Shown: one piece after another, positions 24,301 to 37,600 of the stretch
How positions within the stretch are numbered: the stretch's first letter is position 1
How the letters are laid out: the number at the start of each line of letters is the position of its first letter
Assembly: GCF_022539315.1 (NCBI RefSeq)
Contig: NC_066326.1
Span: 19,174,601 to 19,238,600, forward strand
Direction of reading: 5' to 3'
Origin: Serinus canaria
Lineage: Eukaryota; Chordata; Aves; Passeriformes; Fringillidae
Length of the DNA: 64,000 nucleotides
Program-made: the position numbers and the translations under genes
The notes under the pieces: generated by a model
The model's input: only the letters and a program-made list of their open reading frames with translations
Databases searched by the model: none
What the model was told of the DNA's origin: nothing

Positions 24301-26690
24301 ACAAAGTGTTAAAATAGCAGAAGCGATCAGAGGTGATTCAAAGTCTTTTCTGCTGCCCCTTCTAGCCTCAGTTTAATGTATGACTTTTAGGTCCAAAAAA
24401 TCTGCTTGGTATTGGTACCAATCTGGAATGTGGAAGCCCAAGTGATAATATTAGTTTTATTAATTCAGTGTGCCCTTCCTGCAGGTCAGTGGTTACACAA
24501 AGTCAACATTTTAGATGGCTAAATGGGAAGTTATGCTATAAACTACTAAAATCTAAACTCCTTATAAAGAATACTTCCAGCATGGCAAAGGGATAATGGA
24601 AAGCCTTTGTAATCACTGCAAAGAGGACTATTTATTTAATTTATTTTATTTATTTCTTCACTCTAACTAGCATGAGGTGTGGAGATGGTTTTATTCCCTT
24701 GCATCTGTCACTTAACACAGAAGTAAAGAAATGACAGCACAGAAAGAAGAATGCAGGGTCGGAGAAGAAGAGTCCCCACAGGCTGTGACACAGAGCAAGC
24801 ACCACAAAAAGCAAAGCAGGCAGTATGAAATGGGAAGGAAAAAGAAAATTCTTCCCTGTAATCAACCTGCCATTCTGCCTAGGCCAACTCCTGCACCATC
24901 AGCAGTAAATACCTGCTGATGTGACACATCACCCAAGTGTCATACCGTCTCTGAAGAGAATTTGTTGATGAAGGTATTTTCCAGACCGGTAAATAAACAA
25001 CAACATCACAACCTATTTCTCAAGCAAAGGGAAGATGAGCTGCATATTGTGCTATTAAACTCTTTAAGTACAATTTACAGCTAATTGCCTTTCACAGTGG
25101 GGGAAACCCATCCCTCCCCAACCAGCTCCACGCTTGATTTTTTCTCCAGCTTCCCCAGGCTTTAATTGCCTGCTCAGACTGGGATGGGAAGCTCCAGCAG
25201 CACCATCAACAGGGGCAGCTCAGCAGAAATGTGCAGTTTCAGTGCTTTGCTGCAGGCCAAGAGTTCCAGGGAGGGAAAGCCTCATGTCTTCTACCCCTCA
25301 TTAAATACTGGTTCACCATGGTAATTACAGAATACCACCCGAGAGGCCTTGCAGTCTTTTTCCAGGTCCAAAAGGCAGCTTTGACATTTTAGTTCACAAA
25401 CAGAAGAATTGAAGTATGGTGTTCTAACAAACATTGCAACTATTAGGACTGCATTTATGAGGTGATGGATGCCCAGAATCCAGTTGGCTCTTTGGCTCCA
25501 GTCATTTCACCACAAGACAAAATGCTGTAGTGGGGTCTGGAAACTGCTGGAATTACAGAGTCCTCTTGGCCCTGAATTACCCATGGTATTATTCTTACAT
25601 CTTTCAAGAATAAACAACCCTTTATTGATGAAATTGCTTTTAAACCCGTGCTTTAGTCCCTTGATTTTAAGTGTGTACATGTAATTTTGCAGACAGACAC
25701 AATATGCTTGGGTTTTTTTATCTCTACAGAATGTACTTGCTCTCAAACCCCAAGGGTGAGGGCAATGAGACAGCAGTGCAGGCCAGGATGCAACAGCAGT
25801 TTTAAATTATGCTGCAATTGACTTGAGAGCAGCATGTGAAGCAAAGTCCTTACAACAGCTGAAAGGTCTTTAATGATTTCCAAAGCAAAAACATTCACTT
25901 CTGAATTTTCCCTTTAGCAGATGCCCAAAATGGTGCAGTGCACACTGTAAAGAGTCCTGCCCTGTGAATGATAATAAAGAGAAATCATTTATGAGATAGC
26001 CATGCTCCACAATATGTGCTGTACATCACACACTGCAGGGACTGCTGGGCTATTTTAGGAAATGTTCTTATGCTGACATATTCTCCTTTAGCCCATGTGT
26101 TCAGACACAAACATCTCCCAGCTCTCACAGCTCTTCACCTGCACCAATTCCCCACAGCCTGGGCCGGTCCTTACCTCCAGGTTATGTTCATCTTCAGGTC
26201 AAGCCTATGATAATAAGGAGCACTTTCTGCAGCAGTTTTATATTGTTAATCTGCTTCCATTATCTTCAAAACAAGCTGTAAAAGTGCATTTAGAAGTCCT
26301 CACCTCAAATTTATTTACACAGCGTGGATATACACTGAGCAAGGTCTCATCTGGCTTTCTGGAAGGAACAATAAAACTGCCCAGTTCCCAGTGTGAGATT
26401 AGGTTTTCTTTATGATCCTCTGTCTAGGAGGTACTCCTGTTTTTACAGCCCAGCACGGTGAGGATGAGATGATTTTGGATATGGGCATTGCCACATGTCA
26501 ACCCATCCACAGAAGAGCCAATTTCAGTAAAACTGAAATATCTCCTATTCTTTGCCCTGACCCTCCCTCCCACCTGCAGGAAATAAATTCTGTGGGAGGC
26601 AATTCATGATGTAGGGGAAGAAAAGGTCACATCTCTGTTTTGAAAGCCTTTCCTGGACCTCCTCTCTTCTCTACACATGTTGGTGTTTTA
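18400..26690. other. Unique non-coding DNA, no gene recognised
   Basis: This 8.3-kb stretch contains only short frames, the longest being 189 codons on the minus strand at 20440-21009, none with recognisable domains. Small low-complexity patches include a CTC triplet run near 18890-18905 and a TTTATTT-rich patch near 24630-24656. TAATTAAT homeodomain-like words occur near 18500 and 22750. I see no mobile element I can name. Confidence 0.45.
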
Positions 26691-26706
26691 CTCTGCCTCG
26701 GAGGGG

Positions 26707-26862
26707 CAAGGGGAGAGCTCAGCTGGTCAGAGCAGGGTGCTGGTAACACCAGCTGGGGCTTCAACCCCTGGATGGGCCATTCTCTCCAGAACTTGGTGGT
26801 GCCTGTGGGTCCCTACCAGCTCAGAATATTCTGTGATTCTGTGCGAATCTGTGAATCCTGAG
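26707..26862 (+). mobile_element. tRNA-Ile-headed SINE with CR1-like tail (TguSINE1-like)
   Basis: The first 73 bases (26707-26779) follow tRNA-Ile order: an A-box-like GAGCTCAGCTGG (26715-26726), an anticodon-arm GTGCTGGTAACACC, a B-box-like GGCTTCAACCC (26757-26767) and a 3' acceptor side GATGGGCCA. The second half holds TGTGGGTCC, CAGCTCAG and a terminal ATATTCTGTG with TTCTGTG repeats, the hallmark of a CR1 3' end. A tRNA-Ile head fused to a CR1 tail is the structure I remember for TguSINE1 of songbirds. The head would be a Pol III promoter and the tail the part recognised by CR1 reverse transcriptase. The copy is diverged in the acceptor stem and boxes, so it is probably inactive. Confidence 0.8.
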
Positions 26863-27224
26863 CCAGGTTTCTGTGAGGGACAGGGGCCACTTCCTCGCCA
26901 ATGCTGCAGCAACTCAGTAGGACAATGCCCAGGCAGGGGGGACAGCTCCAGGTGATCCAGGCTCCTCCACAGGGAAAACACAACTTTTTCTCCACCCAGC
27001 AGAGCCTGCAGCAATTTCAGGAATGAGGAACAACAATTTGATCCCTTTCTGCCTTGCTGTCATGATCCAAAGACAGGCTCACAGCCTGGAAGATGCTCTG
27101 GGTGTCCAAAGCAAACCTCAGCCATCCTGTGGGTCACTCCAGGGCACACATGGGTGTCTGGGGCTCCTGGGTTTCACCTGTCCCAGGGGGCTGCCCGTGA
27201 CACAGGCTGGGAGCAGCTTTCCAG

Positions 27225-27683
27225 GGTGTTGGTGATGCCTTGTGCAGGCTGCCCTAGAGCAGAGGCTGGACAAAGCTGAATAATAAAGCAGGGATTTATT
27301 AAAATGCCTCAATGGACCCACCTTGAGCAGCACAAGAGCCCAGCCAGGGCTGAACCCAAGATGAACCAAAATGGCCCCAAAATGCACGGCCGGGCACGGG
27401 GTCTCTCCCTGGGATCAGCTCTGCTCCATTCCCACCTTGCAGTTCATTGTCCCAGCCCAGCTTTAGCCCAGGCAGTCCCACCCTTGTTTTTCTCTCTCCA
27501 GCCCACGGGGTTTGTGCTCTTGGGCTGAGATTTGGCTCATTTGTCCTTGGTGCCCAGCTGGAGCAGGAATTGTTTTGTCTCCCTGCTCTGTGCACAGAGC
27601 TCTCCATCCCCTCATACAAATTCCAGACCCACCCACTAAAGCAGCACAGAATCTGTAAAATAGAAAAGCTAAAACCTGAGACA
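27225..27683 (-). mobile_element. Endogenous-retrovirus LTR (solo, diverged), minus-strand sense
   Basis: Read on the minus strand, the segment starts TGTCTCAGGTTTTAGC at 27683 and runs through a GC-richer body to TTTTAATAAATCCCTGC near 27310-27290, carrying an AATAAA polyadenylation signal, then a short U5-like region. This order resembles solo LTRs common in songbird genomes that end in an AATAAATCCCTGCTTTATT-type block. The left (3') boundary is uncertain and I could not find a matching target-site duplication. No retroviral coding domain adjoins it. The 188-codon plus-strand frame across it is incidental. Confidence 0.65.
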
Positions 27684-28519
27684 TCATTTTCCCCCTGGAA
27701 AGGACTCCTCCAGCCAGGCAGTCTCCCTGAACTTGTTATGCAACAGGCCCACAAACAGTTCATTCAGCACAGCCTGAGGATTAGTCTGGTTCAGCTGGAC
27801 ACTTGCAGCTTAATCCTGGCCCAGCAAGAGAGTGTGGCAAAGCATTCCTCGGATCTGCTGACGGGAAGAATCCGCGGCCAGAAGCCAACCAAATATGTAA
27901 ACTTTCAGAAAGCAGCACTTCCTCAGACACTCAGAGTGTCCATTCTCTATTCCCCTCCCAGTAATCACATCAGGAACTGTCAGGAGCCCAGCTCGCTCGA
28001 GGAAAAGCACTGAAGGTGGCATTTTAGTCCTATTGCAAACGACAGCTCAGGGTCAGTAGCAGGCCACAGCTGGAGGGAGCTGAGAGAGGAGAATCTCACA
28101 GTGCTGGCACTAAAAAGAGCTCTGCCTCAAATTTTACTCACAGTTTGCTCTGAAGCAAAGCAACAGTCCTGCTCTCAGTGAGTGAGGACGGTGTTGTCTT
28201 GGCTGCCTGTCCATGTAGGCACATTTAATTATCACAGATCCACAAAAGAACCAATTATGTTCCAAATTAAACTCCCTCTCTTGTTCCTGCCCTTTAATGT
28301 GCTGACAAATAAAAGCATGAAATGATTTGTATTCATCATCAGGATGGCTGGGAGAGGTTCAGAGCTTGCAGATGCAACCAGGCCAGGAGAAAAATGTTTG
28401 TGCTCAGGAGGGAATTTTAATTGCAGATGTTTTGCACAAGGTAACGAGGGACCTGTGTGTGAGGCTGCAAGGAAAAAATATTTTGAGGATTCTCTTCTAA
28501 TTTAAACTAAATTTATAGA

Positions 28520-28538
28520 ATTAAAAAAAAAAAAAAAA
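28520..28538. repeat. Homopolymer A run
   Basis: A17-18 tract. A T-run about 170 bp to the right (28689-28710) faces it in inverted orientation, so the two tracts could pair in RNA. No element is recognised between them. Confidence 0.75.
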
Positions 28539-28688
28539 AGAACATTAAATTAGGATTACATCACCACTGAGCCAATATCTCATCCCTCTTCGTGATGGTG
28601 ATCTCAACCACAAAACTCACTACTCCACCCTGTTTTGGCAAATAAAAGGAGGCAGTTGTTTGGAACTTTTTATGAGTATTGAAAAGTT

Positions 28689-28710
28689 CTTTTTTTTTTT
28701 TTTTTTTTTT
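28689..28710. repeat. Homopolymer T run
   Basis: T22 tract, the inverted counterpart of the A-run near 28530. It could be the poly(A) end of a minus-strand retroposed copy, but no body is recognised. Confidence 0.75.
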
Positions 28711-31700
28711 GTGATAAAAATGAAGAGAGAGAGAGCTTCAGTTATTAGAAAAAAGCATTTCAAGTCCTCTAAGGATGTTTCTGGAACTTTACTGAGAGGG
28801 ATCAAACCTGCATTTGTAAAGTCCTGCTTCAGATCTCTATATTGAGAAATAAACAGATGTTATTCTAACCAAAAATTCCTCCCTCTAAATTTAGAGGTCC
28901 ATAAATGTGCAGTGCTTTGGCAGCCAAACAAAACAGGTATTTTCACACAAAGAAATCCTTCTTGACTGTGTTACAGAGAGAGCCTTGGCATGAATCTGCA
29001 GCAGAGCTAAAATTGGTCCTGCACTGAAGGGAAACTGCCTGGTGGCTCCTCCATGCTGACAAGGCAGCTGTGCCACGGGGGTGGGAGGCAAAGGCTGGTT
29101 TAAAATTAATTGTTTAGCGTGGGAGCCAGGCCTGCAGATGCAGTGAGCTGATGTGCCCTGGTGTAGAACATCCCCCGGAGGTCCTGCTGAGCAGGGGCAG
29201 CCCAGGGCTGCTGGGCTTTGCAGGAGCACCATGGAGCCATTGCAGCTTGGAGCACAGAAATGTTTGTCCAGTTAAAGCCCCTGTCCAAGGGCAGCTTTTG
29301 TGGTTTCCTCACACACTGAGGCCACACGGCCATAAAGCCATGCCCTTATTGCAGAGCTGCAGTGCTGAGCTGTGCTGCCCCATGTCAGGAACCCCCCCAG
29401 CAGGGTGCAGGGACAGGACCCTGCTGTTCCTGCACCAAAAGGCTCTGCCACACAGCCTCTACATCAGAGTGGCTCAGCTGGCCAGGCTGAGCTCACCCAG
29501 GCTCAGAAGGATGTCTCAGAATTGGGCAGATGAAGGTCAGACTCAGAGAAGGGAGCTGGATCCTGCACAGGCATAATTTAGTGTCACAGAAATGCTTTCC
29601 AGAGCTATCCTACCATTCTTCAGCTAATAGGGGGCTATTTAAAGAAAGAAGGCTCTTTGCAGTGATCCAATCATTTGGAACACGACTGCTGTGTGACCAG
29701 CTTTGCTCACACATCTTTCTATTCTTATTTAGGGAACCGAGACCATCTAGTTATTTCTGCTCAACTGAAGGCATCAATTAAAATATTCATTCCCATTAGC
29801 TCTGATTCTCTAGAACACTTGCAGACAGAGCACCTGCCAGAACCAGACCACAGCCAGCAAAATGCTCAGGGAGGGCTGAATAGTTTGGTATGAAGTCTCA
29901 AGTATTTTCATTTCACTTCATGCCCACAAGCCTTTCTTTCTTTTTCACTGCAGTACGAGGCAGTCTCTGCTCTGTCTGTCAGGACAGCCACAAATTAGTG
30001 TCTCTATGGCTGGTGAAACAGTGCAGTGACAAGTACAATCAGGCAAGGCAAGCTCTCTCATTAAGTGTTCAGATGCATGAAAACAGCCAGGCATTTTTTC
30101 CTCTAGGACCTGCAGGAGTTGAAACACACCAGTCTGAAGCTGTGAAAGATCACATATGCACGTTTAAGAGCTCCAGAGAAGTGTGGGAGATGCCCTCCAC
30201 ATCTCCTCAGAATGTCACTGGTTTTGTCCATACTCAGGCTGCTCACAAAATGGATTGGGAGGCACAAAGTATCACACAGCCAGTGCAAATTCCTCTTCTC
30301 CAGAGGAATTTGCTGCATTTCCTGGCACACTGTATCTGATGGCTTAAGGACTCAGATGCTCATTATTTGGCCATTATTACCCACTGCTCCAGATCAAACC
30401 CCCCAAAGTCCCTCTTCCTCTCCCCAGCTTTTCCCACTGAGGTACCAGAGGTGTGTCCCAGCAGGGGAGGGTCTCTGCACACCTGGATCTGACAGAAAGC
30501 TTTGGGCAGCACCTTTCAGCACCCACCAGCCTGAGGTTTGCCCTCAGCTGCTCTTGGTACAAAGCCTCAAATCAGGGTTGCACCTTCCTGTGCTTGAAAA
30601 GTGTGAAGGTTTCTCCCCTCAGACACACATCCTTGTCTTCTGCTTTGCTTTCAGCTGCCTCAAACAGCATCTCCCACCCCTCAAATTCAACACTGTTGGG
30701 TGAGCACAGGTGTGCCCTGAGGTAATGTTCCAAAGGGGGCTCAGCAGGAGCACTGATCCACCCAGGAGGTGCTGCAGCTGCAGCAGCCCCCACTCGTGTC
30801 CCTCACGCTGCCCTCTGGGGTTGCTTGAGACCACCCTTGGTGCCAAAACCAGCCAAGAAACCCCCTAGGGAAGGATCAGCCACACTGAACTCAATCCTGA
30901 AAGTCTAAAGTCAGACAAGTTATGAAGTGGGGGGAAGAAACAGCACAAACCTGGGGAGAAGAAAACATCTTCCAAGCCAGGAATTGACAGAAATCAATTT
31001 GAGAGCATCCCACTGAGATCTCCATGGGGGCAACTGCAGAGACAACTGGTCCTGCAGAGGAGCTACACAGCAAAATATGGTTTTTCTCTGATGTGCCTCA
31101 GTAACCTCCTCACTGCCCCCTGCAAAGGAGTTTCTTTCGCCTGCATTTCCTGGTATGATCCCAATGAATTTTCCTCACGTGCAGCACTGGAGAGAGCAGA
31201 CCAGCAACTCCTGGGCAACCTCCTGGGCAGCTGCAGAACTGAGATCAACTGAGATCATGAAAATGGCACGTGTGCAGGAGACCCACACCACCACGTCTAC
31301 TATATTTGTACATTTTTAGAAAAAAATTGTTACATGGCATATATTTTTTCACCCAATAAACCATGTATTTACAGCAAAAAAACTCTTCCTTTTTTAAAAT
31401 TCTAAAGCACAGAAAAAACATAAAGCCAAACCTATGCCTAGAATGCACATACATTTAAAAAAGTGTACAGAAAGCATTAATATTTGATTTTCTACATATG
31501 GCCTACTATTTCAAATTTTACAATTTGTTACTCCAAGTAACCCAGCTCTATTAGATACAAACCTAAATTTAATCCAGAGCACCCAGACAATCACTACACA
31601 GCCTCTGAATCTGAGACAGAATTTACTCAATTCCATTTTAATTTCTATTGTGTGTAAAAGTGTTTAGAGGGTGAGCCTTGCTAAGAGATGACAGAATATC

Positions 31701-34700
31701 ATTATCCAGTAATTCAAATGCTTTCAAGACTGCTAAGAAAGCTCCACTGTAATGACAGGCCTTGTGAAGTGCTTAAGAAATGCTGTTTCATCCTTTCCAG
31801 ACGGGTTTAGGATAAGAAAATTCATATAGTAAGATGATATATTTACAGCACACAGGTTAACCTTTAAATTTGCTGTAATCATATAATCCAGCATGGGATC
31901 AGACCTGCAGCACTGGCATCACATGGTCCTCCGAGCTGAGATTTAATTTCGTTTGCTATGAGAAGCAGAAAATCTGGGAGGACATTCTCCCGAGAGGGGC
32001 TCATTCTCCTTGTCCAGGTCCTCCCCTCAAGGCTTCTGGAATTCCTCAGCAAGGCTGAACATCAGCTTCCTTCAAAAGCACTGAGCTCAGGAAAGGGGAA
32101 ACAGCTCAACTTAGTCTTCATGTGCCAAGATAAATAAGAATGTCAGAGGAAGTGAAGGTTTTACAAGATTGGGTAAACACACCCTGCGAGGGTGGCTCAC
32201 TTTTCCTAGAATGTTCAAACACCCACATGTTTTTCATACAAAAATATCAACTGGAAATGAAATCTCTTCCATGGCACAATTCCACTGTGATTACAAGCAA
32301 ACAAAGGAATGCAGCCTGTGCCCAAGATCACATTTGGCTCCCAACAGACACAGTTTCTTTTCCCCAGAGCTAGATTTCTGGTCCTACCATGATCTGTGTA
32401 GAACCCACAGGCTGCTCTGTGCTCTCCAAAATATCAGCCAGCTGAAACTGGGATTTAACAGAGAGCCAATCTTCCTTGGTTCAGCCAAGAAATAAGTCAG
32501 TCCAGGCAGTAACCATTATATACAGCTTTATCTATTGAGTTCTGAGCAACAGATAAGGGAGACAGAGCAGCACCATGATGATAAATCAAGGTACACAGTT
32601 CTCCAGGTTTCCTTCAGAGACTAAATGAATGAATGATCTCATCAGGGACTGCCCCACTCCAATACCAAATTGGAGACCTGAAGGATCCTACCAAAGGATA
32701 TCCTTTAGAAATATATTTATATATCTATATCTCAAGATTGTGTTAACTTTGGGTTTGAATGCTGCTTTCCCATTTACAGATAAACAGTTTTCAAACTGAA
32801 ACAAATTAATAAAACTCAACTTCTTACATCTCTCTGCTGCCACACTTGCACTGTGAGCTGCAGTTCATGCTCTGAGCAAGGAGAGGCTCCCTGCCCAAGC
32901 TTCCAGAACAGCTCATAATGACAGGTTCAGGAACACTGAGTGTGCCAAGGCAGCTGGAGAAAGGGACAAACCTGGCTGTTCACAATCCAATTAAAATCTA
33001 ATCGTGAAAAAAAAAAAATTCTCATTTGCTGGTTTGGTGCACAGGCTGGATTCTTTTGGAGAGGTCCTGTTTAGCTCCAGAAGGAGCCAGCTCCTCCAGG
33101 CTGGGCAGCTGGGCTCTGCCTTGCTGGGTGCTGGAATCCTTTTTCAGCAGGCACAGCGATCAGATGAGGTGCTGTGAGCAAAGATGATGTAACCCTACCC
33201 AGAGTGCTGTGGGGAGGCTGGAGCCTTCACACAAATATCTGGAGCTCACCAGAGAAGAAAGCTTGCACAGCACACACAGCACCGACTGCAGGCTCAGGGG
33301 TCTCAGCCCTGCTGCTGCTCCCGACCTCCAGCACCAGGTCTGGTCTGTTCTGTTCTGCCTCAAAGCAAGCCAGCAAGCCCTTCTGCTATTGATATGCAAA
33401 CATGCACACCAGGCATTTGCTTTATTTCAGCCTTCCCAGACCCGACACTGCCTAACAAACAGCTTGTACTGGGTGCAGAAAGCTCAGCAATGTGAATTGC
33501 TCCAGTTTTGCTCCTTTTGCATACCAACACTTTGTATTCCAGAGCTGACAGCTCCCTCATTCACTTCCACTGAGGGCTGAGCTTGGAGCCAAACAGAAGT
33601 TGCACATAAATCTCCTCTCTGGTTTTCCTTATCTTTTCACAAAAACAGCAGCTCTGGAGGCTGAACTGGAAAGCTGGGGCTGGACTTTTGCTCACTACCC
33701 TGCAGGAATGGGGACAAGAGCAAAATCAAAGCTCCTGGAGATCTGTGCAGGCTGGAGGCAGAGGGGTGCGGGCATCCAGCCAGGGACTGCTGCTGCTCAG
33801 AACTGGACTGGGGCTCCTGGCGGAATACAGAATTCCAGCCCTGGTCTGGCTGTGGAGCACCTGAGCCAGCACCTGGGAGGGAACAAAGTGCTCTCTTTTC
33901 TGTGCCCTGCCCACCCTGTCACTGCAGCCCTGTCTGGAACGTGAGCCCTGTGAGCTCTGTGAGCTCTGTGCTGACAGAGCTGCTGAGCTTGGCCATGGCC
34001 AGCTCAGTGCTGCACAGCCACCCCGGGGAGCTCCACAGCAGCAGATCCCTCTGGAATCCAGGCTGGGCACCTGCAGCACCACCTGCTCCAAAGGCTCCTC
34101 ATCCTCCCTGCCAAGCTGGGCCAGCCCACAAGGCACATTCCTGGGCCCCCAGGGGCTGTGCAGGGCGAGCAGAAGCCCTGGATGGTGCTGAGCCAACACA
34201 GCCACAGTTCCTGAGCCACAGAGAGAGGAGATGAACGGAGTAGGCAGGAGAACTGGGAAGAGGCAAAGTCCAGGTGGGATAAAGAGACAAACAAGTGGCA
34301 GTGCAGAGGAGTCCCATGACAACAGGGCTCACAGCAACACACAAACAGGAGGGGAAGGAGGGAGAGCAGAGTGAAATTTAACCCCACAATTATTTTCTTT
34401 GGCTCGTTTCCTTTCCAGCCAGCCTTCCACACTTGGATCAGCAGGTTAATGCTCCCATCACTGATCCCCCAGCAATGCTTTAGAAATTCACGGGTGCCAC
34501 TGATTTAGGAGCAAAATGGCCCAGACAAGCCCCTCTCTGGGACACAAATGCCTCATGCTCTGACACCTAAACCAGGGTGTTGCTCTGCCCTTCCCCTTTC
34601 CCACCTCATCACTTCTGTTCCTGATAACAGAACGGTGTTTTATTTTTCCATTGGGCTATTCATCACATTAATCAAGAGATACAAAGCATCACGGTTATAC

Positions 34701-37078
34701 TAACATGTCCCACAAATAGTATCCACCTAGTAAAGTCTGGTTACCAGGAAATATTTTCCTGTGGCCCTTTGCTGGAAAGAAACACATCTGAGGCCACCCC
34801 TCTTTGGCAGCAGCTATCAAACAAGGAAAACAAGAGCAGTGTCTAAAAGGAAATACATTTTTTTTTCCCTTTTGGAACTGAATCCAAGAATATTCTCTGG
34901 GTGAAGCCCTGAGGAAGGGGCACACAGCTGCACCAACAGCCTTTGCTGCACACTGAGTAACACAATAAACACACACCAGGCCATTTTCTCCAGCCACACT
35001 CTTTGATCCCTGCCTTCTCCTCTGCTGATTGCTGCCTTGAAGAATCTCAACTGATCCAAATCCTGGCTGAAATCTTAGGAAAATGCTGTTGGAGTGGACA
35101 ACATGAGTATGAAAGGCTCTGCCTGGAGCCCAAGGAGGTCTTCACAAGCCACCCCCCTGAAGCAGCTGGGGCTTTGTCCTTCAGTGTGATCCCACCACAG
35201 CTGTGCTGCTGATGCTTCCTGACTCTGCACTGTGGACTTCAGCACTGCACTAATGCTTGAGAAAATTGGGAGGACTGGGAAAAATCCTTTTCCTGAGTGT
35301 CCTTTCCCCTGTGCCTGCAGATATTGGTTGTTTCCAAAGCTATTGGTGCTATTTCTACCACTGTGCTCATTGTGGGAGTTCAGGGCAGTGCAGCTGTGCT
35401 CCCCTGGATTTTAACTACACCAGAAGGAGCAGGATGCAGCCAATGCTGTCATGTGGAACACGTGATTACACCCACTCCAGTCATCCTGTCAATTCTGCAA
35501 GGCACTGAGGGGAGCTCACCTGGAGAGCTGCTTGTACCCAGAAGAGCTGGAAGTGTTTGCCAGGCTCTGTGTTCTGCACATCTCACGGGCACACACACAG
35601 AATCACACCTGTAAAAATGCATTTCTCCATCTCACTGATCAAGCCCATGAAACTGATCCTGCCTAGTGCTCCCAGGCTGCTAGGAGAGCACAGAACTGAA
35701 ATGAAGGTTTCTAAAACCCAGCTCTGCCTCTAATATCAACTTTCCCCTGCAGCTGAACAAGCCGTTCTCTCCTTTCCTCTCCCTCAGTCTTTCCATCTGG
35801 AAAATGAAAACATTTGCATCTGTGCTGTGCATTTCAATCAGAAAATGTTTATAAAAATAATTTCAGGAGGAAAATCTACATAGCTCTGATTTAATACCTT
35901 TATTTATGTTTTTGTGGAGCAAAACAAAACCCAACAAAGCCCACAAACCCAGGATCGTTCACCAGGGATCTGATTCATTGTCCATGGAATTAATTTTCCT
36001 TAAGGTTATGGCACAGGCACCTCAGGCCTGATATTAAATATGAAGAAGTTCTTATTGCAACTCCAGATCTACCAGCTATCACAACAGACAAAATGGTAGC
36101 AGGCAGCAGATTTAACTCTCCTCCCCCTCCTCCAAACCACATCCCAGTCCTGGAGCTCTGGATACCTCCCCACTGAGCAGGGACTGGCAGCTCCCACATT
36201 AGCAATTCCTGCTGGAAAAGGTACTTCCCCCTGGACAGCATCTCCTTGGTACATGTTCCCACTGCCCACATTAGAAAACTTTTAAGTGCCCAAAACACTT
36301 CCTAAACTCCAAGCTGCTCAGTCCTCACATGTACAAGGTCTGTGAATTTTTTTTCAGAGACCTAAAGGAACAAGGAGCCTGGATTAAACTGAATTTCAGC
36401 AGGATTTTTCACTTGGGTGAATGCAGCTGTTGGAGGAAGCAGCCAGCTAAGCTGTTTCTTGCAAGAGACACAGACATACAGTTTTGCCTTGCTGAAAAGC
36501 AATTTTTTTTCCCCCAAGTTGTTTCTTTTCCTGTCATCTCCCTTTTCATGCTCAGGAGGTGACTTTTTTTTCACCTTCAGGAGGTGAATTTTCCAAAGGG
36601 CACAGCACAGCAGCCTGGCAACCTTCTGTGCTTTGCCAAATCTCAAGTTCCTGTTCCTGAAGGACTCGAGTCCCCTCTAACAAATGCAGAGGCAAGACCC
36701 AACTTCCCTACCATTCTTTCCTTCCCAAATAAAATTTCTCTCCTGGAAAATGTGAATTTCCCCCCGAAGGTTTTCAGTTCCCGGCAGGCTGGGGAGGGAG
36801 TGATGTCAAACCCATGGGGTTTTTAACAGCACACCTGCACAGCTGAGTTTAAACCTGAGCTGCTCCTGGTACTGAACTCCTGGCTGCCCTTGCAGAGGAT
36901 GCATTTCTGCCCTGACAGCACTGCCATTCACAGGCAAGAGGTCCAAAAATACGGTGCCTGCCCATGAAATGCCCCCCAGCAAAGCACTGGGTGCCAGGAA
37001 CACCCTTCCCCTCCCTGCACTGCCAACAGAGCCTCCTTGGTGCCCACAGCAGCACAGGAGCCCAGGGATGCTGAGCAG

Positions 37079-37170
37079 TGCCCAGCCCTGGTGTCACACA
37101 CACTCCAGGCACAGCAGCACAGGGTGCCCAGCCCTGGTGTCACACACACACACTCCAGGTACAGCCAGGC
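37079..37170. repeat. 46-bp tandem duplication with CA expansion
   Basis: TGCCCAGCCCTGGTGTCACA begins at 37079 and again at 37125. The second unit has extra CA dinucleotides (ACACACACAC) before CTCCAGG. It is a two-copy minisatellite in G+C-rich, CpG-poor DNA. Confidence 0.85.
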
Positions 37171-37534
37171 TGCTCAGAGCCCTGCAGGGGTGCCCTGGCT
37201 GCTGGCACTGCCCCCTGTGCCCTTGCCCAGCCTGGGCTGGGGCTGGGCTGCCCCTCAGCACTGGGGCTGTTCCCTTTTCCTGGAGCTCCTGCAGGGCATG
37301 GCTTGGCTGGGAGTGAGACCTGCCTCGTGTCCCTGCCCTCCAGAAATTCACCATTCCAGCAAGGACCTGAGAGCCCCCAGTTTCCCCCTCAATTTGTGTA
37401 TGGAATACCAAACTTTCACAGCCAATGTGCACAGTCTTCACTGTCCAGGTTACAGGAAAGCCAAAAACATGCTCTGGATCTTCAAATACCTGATCAGGTA
37501 CATAACCACAAGCACAAATACTGCAAAGCATTTT

Positions 37535-37600
37535 TAAATTATATATTTATAAATTATATATTTATGCATTATATATAAATATGCATTTATAAATTCAAGA
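37535..37600. repeat. AT-rich low-complexity palindromic tract
   Basis: AAATTATATATTTATAAATT-type words repeat and reverse over 65 bp, including two ATGCATT words, giving self-complementary arms. It could be an unstable or cruciform-prone AT tract. Confidence 0.7.

Larger units (their letters stand above)
27700..37070. other. Non-coding DNA with simple repeats, no gene recognised
   Basis: No exon or named mobile element is recognisable across this 9.4 kb. It contains A- and T-runs at 28.5-28.7 kb, a 10-bp tandem AACTGAGATC doublet near 31238-31257, and a GTGAGCTCT triplet array near 33941-33970. Near 36553-36590, two CAGGAGGTGA words flank a T-run. Frames of up to 198 codons at 33.7-34.3 kb on the minus strand lie in G+C-richer DNA and show no family resemblance. 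Confidence 0.45.

Noticed and set aside
26707..26779. Functional tRNA-Ile gene
   Set aside because: The acceptor stem does not pair, the anticodon position is altered, and the sequence runs straight into a CR1-like tail, so it is a SINE head.
27447..28013. 188-codon plus-strand frame as a gene
   Set aside because: Most of it lies antisense within the LTR-type sequence; no domain is recognisable.
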